A model generated the notes under the pieces. It was not told where the DNA came from and did no database searches. It was given only the letters and a program-made list of their open reading frames with translations. Positions 18,981 through 26,903 of a DNA stretch of 64,000 bases are shown here, one piece after another. The DNA is from Qipengyuania atrilutea (GTDB lineage Bacteria; Pseudomonadota; Alphaproteobacteria; Sphingomonadales; Sphingomonadaceae). How positions within the stretch are numbered: the stretch's first letter is position 1; the number at the start of each line of letters is the position of its first letter. The translations under genes and the position numbers were made by a program. The stretch is from NCBI RefSeq assembly GCF_013370205.1, contig NZ_JABWGV010000002.1, positions 124,001 to 188,000 on the forward strand. The letters run 5' to 3'.

Positions 18981-19778
18981 CTAGTGCACGAAGCGCGCCA
19001 CGACGTCACGGTAGCTGCGCGAAACCTTCACCTCGGCTCCCGAATCGAGCACGAGGAAGCACTCTCCGTTGGTGTGCGGTTTCACCTGCCGGACCTGGTC
19101 GAGATTGACGATGGTCGAGCGGTGGACGCGCTGGAACGTGCGCGGGTCAAGGCGGCGTTCCAGGTCCTTCATCGTCTCGCGCAGGATCAGCGAATTGTCG
19201 CCGGTATAGATGCACATGTAATCGCCCGCGGCCTCGATATGCTCGATCGAATCGACTTCCACGCGGAAGATCTGCCCGCGGTCCTTTACGTTGATGAGCT
19301 TCTCGAAGCGGTCGGCGTGGTCGCTCGATTGCTCGGCCAGCTGGTCGGCGGCGTCGGGGGCGACATCGGCGAGCACGTTCTTGAGTTTCGCCGCTTCTTC
19401 TGCGCTACGCCGCTCGGTCAGGCGGTGGCGGACGCGCTCGATCGTGTCGGCGAGTTTGTCCTCGTCGACCGGCTTCATCAGGTAATTGACCGCATTGGCT
19501 TCGAAGGCGCGGATCGCGTGCTCCTCGTAGGCCGTGACGAATACGAAGAGCGGCGGCTCGATCTCCATCACACCCTGCACGACGCTGAACCCATCGAAGC
19601 CCGGCATCTGGATGTCGAGGAACACGAGATCGGGCTTCTCGGTCTTGATGGCGCGAATGGCTTCGCGGCCATTGGCGCAGGTTCCGATGATCTCGATGTC
19701 GTCGAAGGGTTCTAAGCGTAGCTGCAAGCCCTGGATGGCGAGCTTCTCGTCATCGACGAGGAGGGTGCGGATCGTCAT
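18981..19778 (-). CDS. LytTR-family response regulator
   Basis: This 265-aa response regulator has a receiver domain (residues 1-120: TLLVDDEKLAIQ, phospho-acceptor Asp in LVFLDIQMPGFDG, FVTAY, MKPVD) and a LytTR DNA-binding domain (residues about 165-265: IEHIEAAGDYMCIYT, TFQRVHRSTIVNLDQV, VSRSYRDVVARF). The start codon overlaps the stop of the sensor kinase gene (ATGA), so it is the cognate regulator of that kinase. LytTR proteins usually bind direct-repeat sites near their own target genes; I did not find a convincing pair here. Confidence 0.95.
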   Translation of the reverse strand: MTIRTLLVDDEKLAIQGLQLRLEPFDDIEIIGTCANGREAIRAIKTEKPDLVFLDIQMPGFDGFSVVQGVMEIEPPLFVFVTAYEEHAIRAFEANAVNYLMKPVDEDKLADTIERVRHRLTERRSAEEAAKLKNVLADVAPDAADQLAEQSSDHADRFEKLINVKDRGQIFRVEVDSIEHIEAAGDYMCIYTGDNSLILRETMKDLERRLDPRTFQRVHRSTIVNLDQVRQVKPHTNGECFLVLDSGAEVKVSRSYRDVVARFVH

Positions 19779-20998
19779 GGTCTGGTTCCACTTGGTTGCC
19801 CGGCGTATGCGGGGTTAACTGTCGAGGTGAGAGAGGGTTTCGGCGTTTGTTGCTGCGCAATGCGTCCTTCGAGGCGCGCGGCTTCGCTTTCGTCCACTTC
19901 ATACGGTATTTCGATGATCACTGTGAATCCGCTGTCCTCCGGGCTGCGAATCTCGAATGAATGGTCGTCGCCGTAAGCCTGTTCGAGGCGGTTGCGTATA
20001 TTTGCGAGACCAACGCCCATGGAAACGGGACGACTGCCGCCCGAAGGGCCTCTTTCGTGCCGCGCCCACTCCGCCTCTGTGCGCATTCCGGGGCCGGTAT
20101 CGGATACGGAGATACGCAGGCGGCTACCGAGGCGCTGCGCGACGAGGCTGATCTTCGCGCCCTCTTCCTGCGGCGAGACCGCGTATTTGATCGCGTTCTC
20201 GACCAACGGCTGGAGCAGCAACGAGGGCAGACAGGCGACGGCCGCTTCGTGCTGCACGCGGAACGAGGTCCGCAGCCGCTCTTCGAAGCGCATCCGCTCG
20301 ATGTCGAGGTAGAGCTTCAGGGTCTCGATCTCCTGCGCGAGCGTGACCTTGCCGCTCGGCTGGGTGATCAGCGTATGGCGTAGGAAAGAGGACAGCCGCG
20401 TCAGCATTGCATTGGCGGGCTCGGTCTGTTTGAGCAGCACCAGCGTGCTGATTGAATTCAGCGTATTGAACAGGAAATGCGGATTGAGCTGATAGCGCAG
20501 CATGTCGAGCTGCGCGCTCGCCGCCTGTGCCTCAAGCCGCAGCATCCGGTCGGCCTGCATCTCGATCTGCAGGTAGAAATTGATCGCGTAGTAGAGCGCC
20601 GACCACGCGCCCAAAAGCATCACGTCAAGGAAGGCGATGCCGATGAGGATAGAGCCGAACGAGGCGTCCGCTTCCTGCCGGTAGAGGATGATCGTCCAGC
20701 TATCGATGAAAGCCATCACCCCGACGGCGATCAGCAGCGCCAGCGAACTCAGCCCCCAGGTGATCAGCGGGCGCCGGCCCAGCAGCTGCCGATAGACGAC
20801 CGACAGGATCAGGCTGATGGAGAAGCCCGTGATCATCTCGATGATGATGACGATGAGGAAGCTTAGCTCCTGCCCGCCGGCGAGTGCCGTCGCCGAACGC
20901 AGCAGCAACGCGCCGCTCCACCCGACGAATTGCAGGTTCCAGAAGGCCCGGTCTTTATTCGCGAAAAACGGGGTGGGTTCGAAGGGAAGCACGGCCAT
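19775..20998 (-). CDS. LytS-type (His_kinase family) sensor histidine kinase
   Basis: This 407-aa membrane sensor kinase pairs with the LytTR regulator. It has four predicted membrane segments (residues about 24-40, 46-75, 82-110 and 118-148). They are followed by a coiled-coil stretch, the phospho-acceptor LNPHFLFNTLNSIS (PF06580 type), the N-box LVENAIKYAV, and the ATP-binding DTGPGM and GVGLANIRNRLEQAYG motifs. ATG 20998 precedes the first membrane segment; the longer open frame upstream (to 21361) lies opposite the HD-domain gene and is not coding. There is no periplasmic sensor domain, so the stimulus is probably sensed in the membrane. Confidence 0.93.
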   Translation of the reverse strand: MAVLPFEPTPFFANKDRAFWNLQFVGWSGALLLRSATALAGGQELSFLIVIIIEMITGFSISLILSVVYRQLLGRRPLITWGLSSLALLIAVGVMAFIDSWTIILYRQEADASFGSILIGIAFLDVMLLGAWSALYYAINFYLQIEMQADRMLRLEAQAASAQLDMLRYQLNPHFLFNTLNSISTLVLLKQTEPANAMLTRLSSFLRHTLITQPSGKVTLAQEIETLKLYLDIERMRFEERLRTSFRVQHEAAVACLPSLLLQPLVENAIKYAVSPQEEGAKISLVAQRLGSRLRISVSDTGPGMRTEAEWARHERGPSGGSRPVSMGVGLANIRNRLEQAYGDDHSFEIRSPEDSGFTVIIEIPYEVDESEAARLEGRIAQQQTPKPSLTSTVNPAYAGQPSGTRP

Positions 20999-21071
20999 CG
21001 TAACGCTGACATAGCGTATTTGTGCTTGTCCGCGCCAGCCGCTACGATGGGAAGGGCAAGGAGAACGACAG

Positions 21072-21701
21072 ATGGATGCCGAAAAAGATATCGCTGCGGA
21101 AACCGCGCATGCCGCGATGGAGCGCGCCAAATTCCGCGAAATGAAAGAGGGTACGCAGGAAGACTGGGCCAAGATCGGCGCGGAATACATGGCTTTCGCC
21201 AAGGATCTGCCCGACCGCATCCTGACGCACCTGAAGCTGCTAGAAGGCGATTTCGGCGGCTTTCCCGTGTGCCGGCTGGAACACTCGCTACAGACCGCGA
21301 CCCGTGCGCACCGCGACGGGCGCGGCGAGCAATACGTCGTCATGGCGCTGCTGCACGACATCGGTGATACGCTCGGGACCTATAACCACCCTGAAGTCGC
21401 AGCCTCGATCATCAAGCCCTTCGTCTCGGACGAGATACACTGGATTTGCCAGAACCACGGCGCGTTCCAGGGCTACTACTATTTCCACTTCCTCGGCATG
21501 GACAAGGACATTCGCGAGCGCTTCCGCGGGCACGAGCATTTCGATGCCTGCGCCGAGTTCTGTGAGAAGTACGACCAGGCCGCATTCGATCCCGATTACG
21601 AGAGCGAGAGCCTCGAATTCTTCGAGCCGATGCTGCGCCGGGTCATGGCCCGCCCGATCAACTCCATGTATGTGAAGGCGGCGGAGCCCGAAGCGGCCTA
21701 G
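21072..21701 (+). CDS. HD-domain protein, possibly a diiron oxygenase (PhnZ/MIOX-like)
   Basis: This 209-aa HD-superfamily protein has its metal-ligand pattern at His71 (LEHSLQ), His95-Asp96 (LLHDIGD), His106 (NHPEVA), His129 (CQNHGAF) and a later Asp near 168-173 (YDQAAFDPDY). The spacing of six ligands resembles the mixed-valent diiron oxygenases PhnZ, TmpB and myo-inositol oxygenase more than simple HD phosphohydrolases. No phosphonate or inositol genes are adjacent, so the substrate cannot be assigned. It is divergent from the sensor kinase (73 bases between starts), and its stop overlaps the stop of the convergent M48 gene. Confidence 0.75.
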   Translation: MDAEKDIAAETAHAAMERAKFREMKEGTQEDWAKIGAEYMAFAKDLPDRILTHLKLLEGDFGGFPVCRLEHSLQTATRAHRDGRGEQYVVMALLHDIGDTLGTYNHPEVAASIIKPFVSDEIHWICQNHGAFQGYYYFHFLGMDKDIRERFRGHEHFDACAEFCEKYDQAAFDPDYESESLEFFEPMLRRVMARPINSMYVKAAEPEAA

Positions 21702-22678
21702 GATTGCGGAGAAACGGCGGGAGCGGGCTCGCGGACGAAATACCGTGACCAGTCCGCCCGGCCGGTTTTCGCCATCAGCGGCCGGATCAGCGCGATCTCG
21801 GCCTCGATGAACTCGACCCGCTCGTCCCACCCGTCATGCGTGCGCTTGCGGAGCAGGCCGCCGGCATGGCGCGGGCCCCACTTCGCCATGAAGTCGCGCG
21901 CTGCTTCGGGCGGATAGCCCGCGTTGGCGACCAACCACGGCATGAGGCGGTCGGCTTCTTTCTCGGTCGCGCGGATGTTGCTTTGCTTGCGCCCCGCCGC
22001 ATCGAGCCACGCGCGGTGTTCGAGGACGTTGTGCGCAAGCTCGTGTGCGATCGCGGCGGCGAACTCGGCATCGGGATATGCGAAACCGGGAAAGTCCTGA
22101 CCGAAGATGACGCGGCTGCCTTCTGCGACTGCGCCCTTGCCGCTGCCCGACAGTTCGAAGGTGGTCGCGCATGCCGGCGTACCCGGAATGTCGGCAACGC
22201 GCGCTTCGCCTTGCGAGGTCGTCCACGCGGTGATTACAGGGCTCGCCAGCGCTAGCTCAGTATCGACCGCTTCGCGCACGTCCTGCAGCCGCTGCCAGCG
22301 CGGATCGCTGACGGGAAAGTGTTCGCGCACCAGCACTTCGTTCACCGATACAAGCGCGTCGTTTGCACGCATTCCCGCCTTCTCGGCCGGAGAGCCGGGT
22401 GCGACGGCTTGCACCGCGATGTCGCCCTTGAGGCTCAGCGCGCGGCGCACACCGGCAGCATCGCTATAGGCCGCCGCATCGTGCAGCAGCCATCCGGCAG
22501 CAGGTTTGGTGTTCTTGCAGAAGGGCGCATTGCCCACCCCGAGCTTCCACCCGATCGCGAACAGCCGCCCCTCGCGCTGCTGCCACTGCGCCATCGCCTC
22601 CGCTGTTTCGCCTGCTCGCAGTGGCGTCCCGATCGGCCAGGCGAACGCAAGCGCCAAGCTGGCTGCCAGCAGGCGCAC
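21698..22678 (-). CDS. PDZ-M48-type periplasmic metalloprotease
   Basis: This 326-aa exported protease-like protein starts with GTG 22678, giving a signal peptide (VRLLAASLALAFAWPIGTPLRAGE). A PDZ-like domain occupies residues about 60-115 (IAVQAVAPGSPAEKAGMRAN). A zinc-protease domain follows with HELAH (AIAHELAHNVLEH) and a downstream glutamate in RATEKEADRL. The HExxH plus ExxxD pattern fits M48-like or gluzincin enzymes. It lies directly after the DsbA-like gene (stop TGA two bases from this GTG), so both are probably on one transcript with the M48-TPR gene upstream. The substrate is not known; envelope protein quality control is an inference. Confidence 0.8.
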   Translation of the reverse strand: MRLLAASLALAFAWPIGTPLRAGETAEAMAQWQQREGRLFAIGWKLGVGNAPFCKNTKPAAGWLLHDAAAYSDAAGVRRALSLKGDIAVQAVAPGSPAEKAGMRANDALVSVNEVLVREHFPVSDPRWQRLQDVREAVDTELALASPVITAWTTSQGEARVADIPGTPACATTFELSGSGKGAVAEGSRVIFGQDFPGFAYPDAEFAAAIAHELAHNVLEHRAWLDAAGRKQSNIRATEKEADRLMPWLVANAGYPPEAARDFMAKWGPRHAGGLLRKRTHDGWDERVEFIEAEIALIRPLMAKTGRADWSRYFVREPAPAVSPQS

Positions 22679-22679
22679 G

Positions 22680-23372
22680 TCAGCTTTCGCGCGGAGCTTC
22701 GACGGCGCTGCGCAGCTCTTCGTATCCGACCGCGCCTTCAAGCAGCCTGCCATTCGCGACCCAGCTCGGTGTGCCCGAGAAGCCCAGTTGCTGGGCCATC
22801 GCGACGTTCGTCGCCAGCTCGCGCCCCGCCTCTTCCGATGCGGCGAATTGCTGCGCAGCATCCATGTCGAGGCCCGCAGCATTGGCCGCTGCCATGACCG
22901 ACTGTTCCGACGTATCGGGCTGTTCGAACATGGCATGATAGAACGCACCGTACTTGCCTTGCCGCGCGGCTGCCAAAGCCATGCGCGCCGGGCCCTCGCT
23001 ACCGGGGAAGATCGGATATTCGCGCACCACAACCCGCAGATCGGGATCGGTTTCGACGAGCCGGTCGATGTCGGCAGTACTCGCCCGGCAGTATCCGCAG
23101 GCGTAGTCGGTGAACTTGACGAGCGTGCGCGAGCCGTTCGGATTGCCGAGCACCGCGCCGGGGAAGGGCTGCTTCACCTGCGTCTCGACCGAGGCCAGCC
23201 GCTGTTCTTCCTGGCCGCGCTGGTAGGCTTCGGCCATCTCGGGGAGGATGTCCGGGTTCTCGACCAGATAGCCGCGTGTCTGCGCATTCCCGAGGCCGCT
23301 ATACGACCACGCCGCCGCCCCGCCGAAGCCCGCGACGAGAGCAATGATTGCCGTAAAGAGATACTGCCGCAC
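22680..23372 (-). CDS. DsbA/ScsC-like periplasmic thiol oxidoreductase
   Basis: This 230-aa thioredoxin-fold protein has an N-terminal membrane anchor or signal (MRQYLFTAIIALVAGFGGAAAW). It then has an N-terminal helical extension rich in Glu/Gln (residues about 40-65, as in Com1/ScsC-type proteins), the active site CGYC in FTDYACGYCRAS, and the cis-proline loop GTPSW. It probably acts as a disulfide oxidase or isomerase in the periplasm. It is sandwiched between two metalloprotease genes, which supports a shared role in envelope protein folding. No DsbB partner is visible here. Confidence 0.9.
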   Translation of the reverse strand: MRQYLFTAIIALVAGFGGAAAWSYSGLGNAQTRGYLVENPDILPEMAEAYQRGQEEQRLASVETQVKQPFPGAVLGNPNGSRTLVKFTDYACGYCRASTADIDRLVETDPDLRVVVREYPIFPGSEGPARMALAAARQGKYGAFYHAMFEQPDTSEQSVMAAANAAGLDMDAAQQFAASEEAGRELATNVAMAQQLGFSGTPSWVANGRLLEGAVGYEELRSAVEAPRES

Positions 23373-23396
23373 CGTAAATGCCCCTCGCTTAGACCC

Positions 23397-24779
23397 TTAC
23401 TGGTCCCGTATTTCTTCGAGTGCGGCGCGCGCCTGCAGCGCCACGTCCTGCGCCCTGATCCAGTCCGGCGAACCGGTCGGCAGACCCTGTTCCGCCGATT
23501 GCGCACTGCGCAGCGCGTTGAAGTAGTCCCGCCGCAGGATCTGCTGTTCCGCCGTGGCGAGCAGCGCCCGCGAATCGTCGCCGCGCGCGGCATAGACGAT
23601 GCCGAGCTGATACCAGGCGAACGGGTTCATCCGATCGCGGGCGACGGCAGCGCGCAGCACGCGCTCGGCCTCTTCAAAGTTCGCCCGGTCCTCGGTCGCG
23701 ATGAGCGCGTGGCCGAAGATCGAGCCGATGAGCGGATGGTTGCCGGTCATCTCGGTCGCTTCGCGCAGCGGTTCGAGCGCGTCCATGGGCCGGCCCGACT
23801 CAAGCAGTACCTGCCCCTTCAGCTCAAGGAAGTAGGGATCGTCGGGGTCGGCTGCGATCAGCTGCTCGGTTTCCGCCAGCGAGCGTTCGACCAGCGCTTC
23901 CTTGTGGTAGGCGTAGGCGCGGGCGTAACGCGCTTCGATGCTCTGGTCGGTTTCCGGGTAATCGGCAAAAGTGCGTTCGGGCGGATCGAGATAGCCCGCC
24001 AGCTTTGCCTTGATGCGCGTGAAGCGCTTCTGCTTCTCCGGATCGACCGGATTGTCCCACGCCGGATCGACGGTGTAATCCTCGCGCAGCCGGGCGATAC
24101 GGTCGCTCGACAGCGGGTGGGTCTGCACGAACTCGCGGTCGGCATTGCGCGGAATGCCGCGGCGAAATTCCTGGTTCTGCAATTTGCCAAAGAACTCGAG
24201 GCTGCCGCGTCCCGACAGGCCGGCGTCGGAAAGATACTGTGCACCCGCCGCATCGGCGCTTGCTTCCTGCACGCGGCTGAAGGCGAGGAACTTGCCCAGC
24301 GCAGCGCGCTGCCCTGCCGCCATGATCCCGGCGAAAGCCTCGCCGCCGCCGCCTGCTGCCGCCGCTGCGGCGCCGAGCAGAAGCGACAGGAGCGAAATGT
24401 TGGAGGCCGCCTGCATTCCCTCGCTGTAGCGGTTGATATGCCCTCCGGTAATATGACCGAGTTCGTGGGCGATAACGCCTTCGACTTCGTTGGCATCGTC
24501 GGCGGCGTCGATGAGGCCGCTATGGATGTAGATCGCCTGCCCGCCTGCGACGAAGGCGTTGATCGACGGGTCGTTGATGAGGACGATGTCGACGTTGCCC
24601 GGCTCCAGACCCGCAGCCTCGACGAGCGGCGCAGCAAGATCCTGCAGGAACGCCTCGGTCTCCGCATCGCGCAGGATCGATTGCGCGGCCGCGGGCTGCG
24701 CGCTCAGCGTCAGCAGCGCCGCGAAAGCGAACAGGTGCATCGCGGCACGGCGGAAAAGGCGCGTAGGCATGGGCAGCAT
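23397..24779 (-). CDS. M48 metalloprotease with TPR domain (BepA/YfgC-like)
   Basis: This 460-aa periplasmic zinc protease-chaperone is related to BepA (YfgC), which assists outer-membrane protein assembly. It has a signal peptide (RRAAMHLFAFAALLTLSAQPAAAQ), then the M48 domain with HELGH in GVIAHELGHITGGHINR and the second site EASADAAGAQYL. The SDRIARLRE segment and TPR repeats (residues about 260-455) follow. ATG 24779 has AGGA about 5 bases upstream; ATG 24770 is an alternative three codons in. It lies 24 bases before the DsbA-like gene, in the same direction. Confidence 0.93.
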   Translation of the reverse strand: MLPMPTRLFRRAAMHLFAFAALLTLSAQPAAAQSILRDAETEAFLQDLAAPLVEAAGLEPGNVDIVLINDPSINAFVAGGQAIYIHSGLIDAADDANEVEGVIAHELGHITGGHINRYSEGMQAASNISLLSLLLGAAAAAAGGGGEAFAGIMAAGQRAALGKFLAFSRVQEASADAAGAQYLSDAGLSGRGSLEFFGKLQNQEFRRGIPRNADREFVQTHPLSSDRIARLREDYTVDPAWDNPVDPEKQKRFTRIKAKLAGYLDPPERTFADYPETDQSIEARYARAYAYHKEALVERSLAETEQLIAADPDDPYFLELKGQVLLESGRPMDALEPLREATEMTGNHPLIGSIFGHALIATEDRANFEEAERVLRAAVARDRMNPFAWYQLGIVYAARGDDSRALLATAEQQILRRDYFNALRSAQSAEQGLPTGSPDWIRAQDVALQARAALEEIRDQ

Positions 24780-24789
24780 AGCCTTCCTG

Positions 24790-25740
24790 CTAAGGCCTCG
24801 GGTCCTGAACCGGAACTGAAGGTTCTGGCGTGCGCGCGGCGGCGGTCTCGTCTGCGAAGCGACCAAACGCGTCCAATACGCGCCGGTCGCGCGAGAACGG
24901 GCTGGCGAGCGCCATGATGATGCGGTTGTGGTCCATGCCTTCGAAATAAGCCGTCGTCACCGCGCCGCCCGCATCTTCCATCGCTTCGGCCAGCGCCTTC
25001 GTATTGCGCGGCTCGACGACCGTATCCTCGGTCCCCGTCATCAGCAGTAGCGGCGGCGCGTCTCCGCGCGCGAAGGCAATCGGCTGGGTGGCTTCGGGGT
25101 TATCGGCCTCGCCGAAGCTGTTGCGGGTCGAATCGGTATCGAAAGGGAGGAAGTCGTACGGTCCCGCGATTCCGATGGCGCCCGCGATCCGGTCGGGAGA
25201 CAACCCGCGCGCTTCGAGCCACTGCGGGTCGAGCGCCAGCATCACGGCGTTGTATGCCCCGGCGGAATGTCCGGCGAGGTAGATGCGGTCCGCATCGCCG
25301 CCATATCGGGTGACGTTCTCCGAGGTCCATTGGAGCGCGTCGGCAGTATCTTCGAGCATCGCGGGGAAGCGCGCGTCGGGATACAGCCGGTAGCCTGACA
25401 GGACGACGACGAAGCCTTCCTTCGCCAGGTTTCGCGCGGCGAAACCGTAGTCGTCCGGGCTGCCCGCGTGCCACCCGCCGCCGTGGACGAACAGGATGAC
25501 GGGCTGCGGCCCGCTCGCTGCCGGATCGCGGTATACTGCGACGGTCTGCGCCGGATGCGGTCCGTAGCTGACCCGCGCGGCGCGCTCGATGTTACTATTT
25601 CCGCCGGTCAGCCGATCGATCCGGTCGAGCACGGCGGGACCGTTCTGCGAGACCGAGCTTTGCAGCCAGAAAAAGCCCGCGGCGAGAAGCGCTGCGAGAA
25701 GAACCGCAAACCAGATCACGCTCTTTCTCCTCGTGCTCAT
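24790..25740 (-). CDS. Membrane-anchored alpha/beta hydrolase (BD-FAE/HSL-like esterase)
   Basis: This 316-aa alpha/beta hydrolase has an N-terminal signal anchor (residues 8-26). It has the oxyanion motif HGGGW (FVHGGGWHAG), the nucleophile elbow GHSAGAYN with the catalytic serine, and an Asp/His pair in GTEDTVVEP and GMDHNRI. These features fit carboxylesterases of the HSL/BD-FAE type facing the periplasm. Its ATG overlaps the stop of the App1-like gene (ATGA). The natural substrate is unknown. Confidence 0.88.
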   Translation of the reverse strand: MSTRRKSVIWFAVLLAALLAAGFFWLQSSVSQNGPAVLDRIDRLTGGNSNIERAARVSYGPHPAQTVAVYRDPAASGPQPVILFVHGGGWHAGSPDDYGFAARNLAKEGFVVVLSGYRLYPDARFPAMLEDTADALQWTSENVTRYGGDADRIYLAGHSAGAYNAVMLALDPQWLEARGLSPDRIAGAIGIAGPYDFLPFDTDSTRNSFGEADNPEATQPIAFARGDAPPLLLMTGTEDTVVEPRNTKALAEAMEDAGGAVTTAYFEGMDHNRIIMALASPFSRDRRVLDAFGRFADETAAARTPEPSVPVQDPRP

Positions 25741-26852
25741 GCGGTCGGCGCGTCCTCGGTGCTCTTGCCCTTGGTTTCGACGGTCTCGACGAGTTTCTCC
25801 GCCTCCTCGTCGCCGAGAAGCCCGATTTCGGCAAGGAATGCGTGACCCGTTTCGAAATTATCGCCGAGCCACAGGGGTACGCCCGCCGCGCGGATCGCGT
25901 CTTTCGCTGCCAACTCCTCCGCGCTCAGCGGCGCACCGGCCTGCCGGATCAGCACGGCCTTGATCTGGCTGGCGTGGCTTTGCACGATCTCGCCGAACGC
26001 GATGAGGTCGCCCTGCGTATCGTCGCCCATCAGCGCGAACTGCATGTCCGGAAAGGTGCCGAGGATGGTTTCCATCGCCGCGCGCTTGTGCGCGCCGTGG
26101 CTGGACGATCCGAAAGTCTCGCGGTTCAGCCCCCAGTCGCGCAGGGCGATCGGACCGAGCGGTAGGCCGCGCCCCCGCTGAAACGCGACGAGATAGGAGA
26201 ACAGGTTCCACGGAGAGGACGAGATGTAGAAGAACGGGTTGCAGGTCGCTGCGTGCATTTCGCCTGCCTGCACGGTGCCGGCGGGCGAAACCTTGCCGCC
26301 GCCCATCGCCTGATAGAAGATATCCGCACCGGGCACGAGCAGCCGTTCGTCCGGCATCTGGGCGAGCACGCGCTTCCAGTTGCGGATGACGGCGCGCATG
26401 TTTCCGGTGATGCCGGTCTCGATGATCGTGTCGTCGATATCGGAAATCACGCCGAGCGTCGTCGATCGGCCCGGTACGAGCACCTGCCCTTTGACTTCCT
26501 GCTCGCCGTCACGGTTGCGCCAGCGCAGCACAACCGATTCCCATTGCGGGGTTTCGGGAAGATCGCACTGAGGATCGAGCTTCACGTCGAAATGGATGAA
26601 GCCCTCGCTATCGGTCACACCCTCGTGACGGCTTTCGTGGGGGCCGTGCTTGATTTCCAGAGTAACTGGCAGTTCGGCGGCTTCACGGGAGGCGAATTGC
26701 GACAGCATCGTGCGCATGGCCCGGATGCGCCCGCCGGCCTTGAACGAACGCTCTTTCTGACGCAGCGCGCGGACGGAAATGCGCAGGCGCATCGCGTTGC
26801 GATAGCCGAAATAGGGTTGGACGCGGACCGGAACGCCTAGGAGAAACCTCAT
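25737..26852 (-). CDS. App1-family (DUF2183) phosphatase
   Basis: This 371-aa protein has the DUF2183/App1 domain. In yeast, App1 is a phosphatidate phosphatase. The catalytic DxDxT motif of the HAD-like family is seen as SDIDDTIIETG, with a second acidic site in LMGDDTQGDLIAFGE and the SSSPWNLF loop. The N-terminal 130 residues form a beta-rich domain. ATG 26852 (MRFLLGVPVRVQPYFG) is chosen over 26903, which would extend into unconserved sequence. Its overlap with the downstream esterase suggests a two-gene lipid-modifying unit. Phosphatidate as substrate in this bacterium is inferred from the family only. Confidence 0.85.
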   Translation of the reverse strand: MRFLLGVPVRVQPYFGYRNAMRLRISVRALRQKERSFKAGGRIRAMRTMLSQFASREAAELPVTLEIKHGPHESRHEGVTDSEGFIHFDVKLDPQCDLPETPQWESVVLRWRNRDGEQEVKGQVLVPGRSTTLGVISDIDDTIIETGITGNMRAVIRNWKRVLAQMPDERLLVPGADIFYQAMGGGKVSPAGTVQAGEMHAATCNPFFYISSSPWNLFSYLVAFQRGRGLPLGPIALRDWGLNRETFGSSSHGAHKRAAMETILGTFPDMQFALMGDDTQGDLIAFGEIVQSHASQIKAVLIRQAGAPLSAEELAAKDAIRAAGVPLWLGDNFETGHAFLAEIGLLGDEEAEKLVETVETKGKSTEDAPTA

Positions 26853-26903
26853 GCGCCCCGCGCTAGCCTTCGCCGCGCGCATTGGAAAGGCTTGGGGCGG
26901 CAA

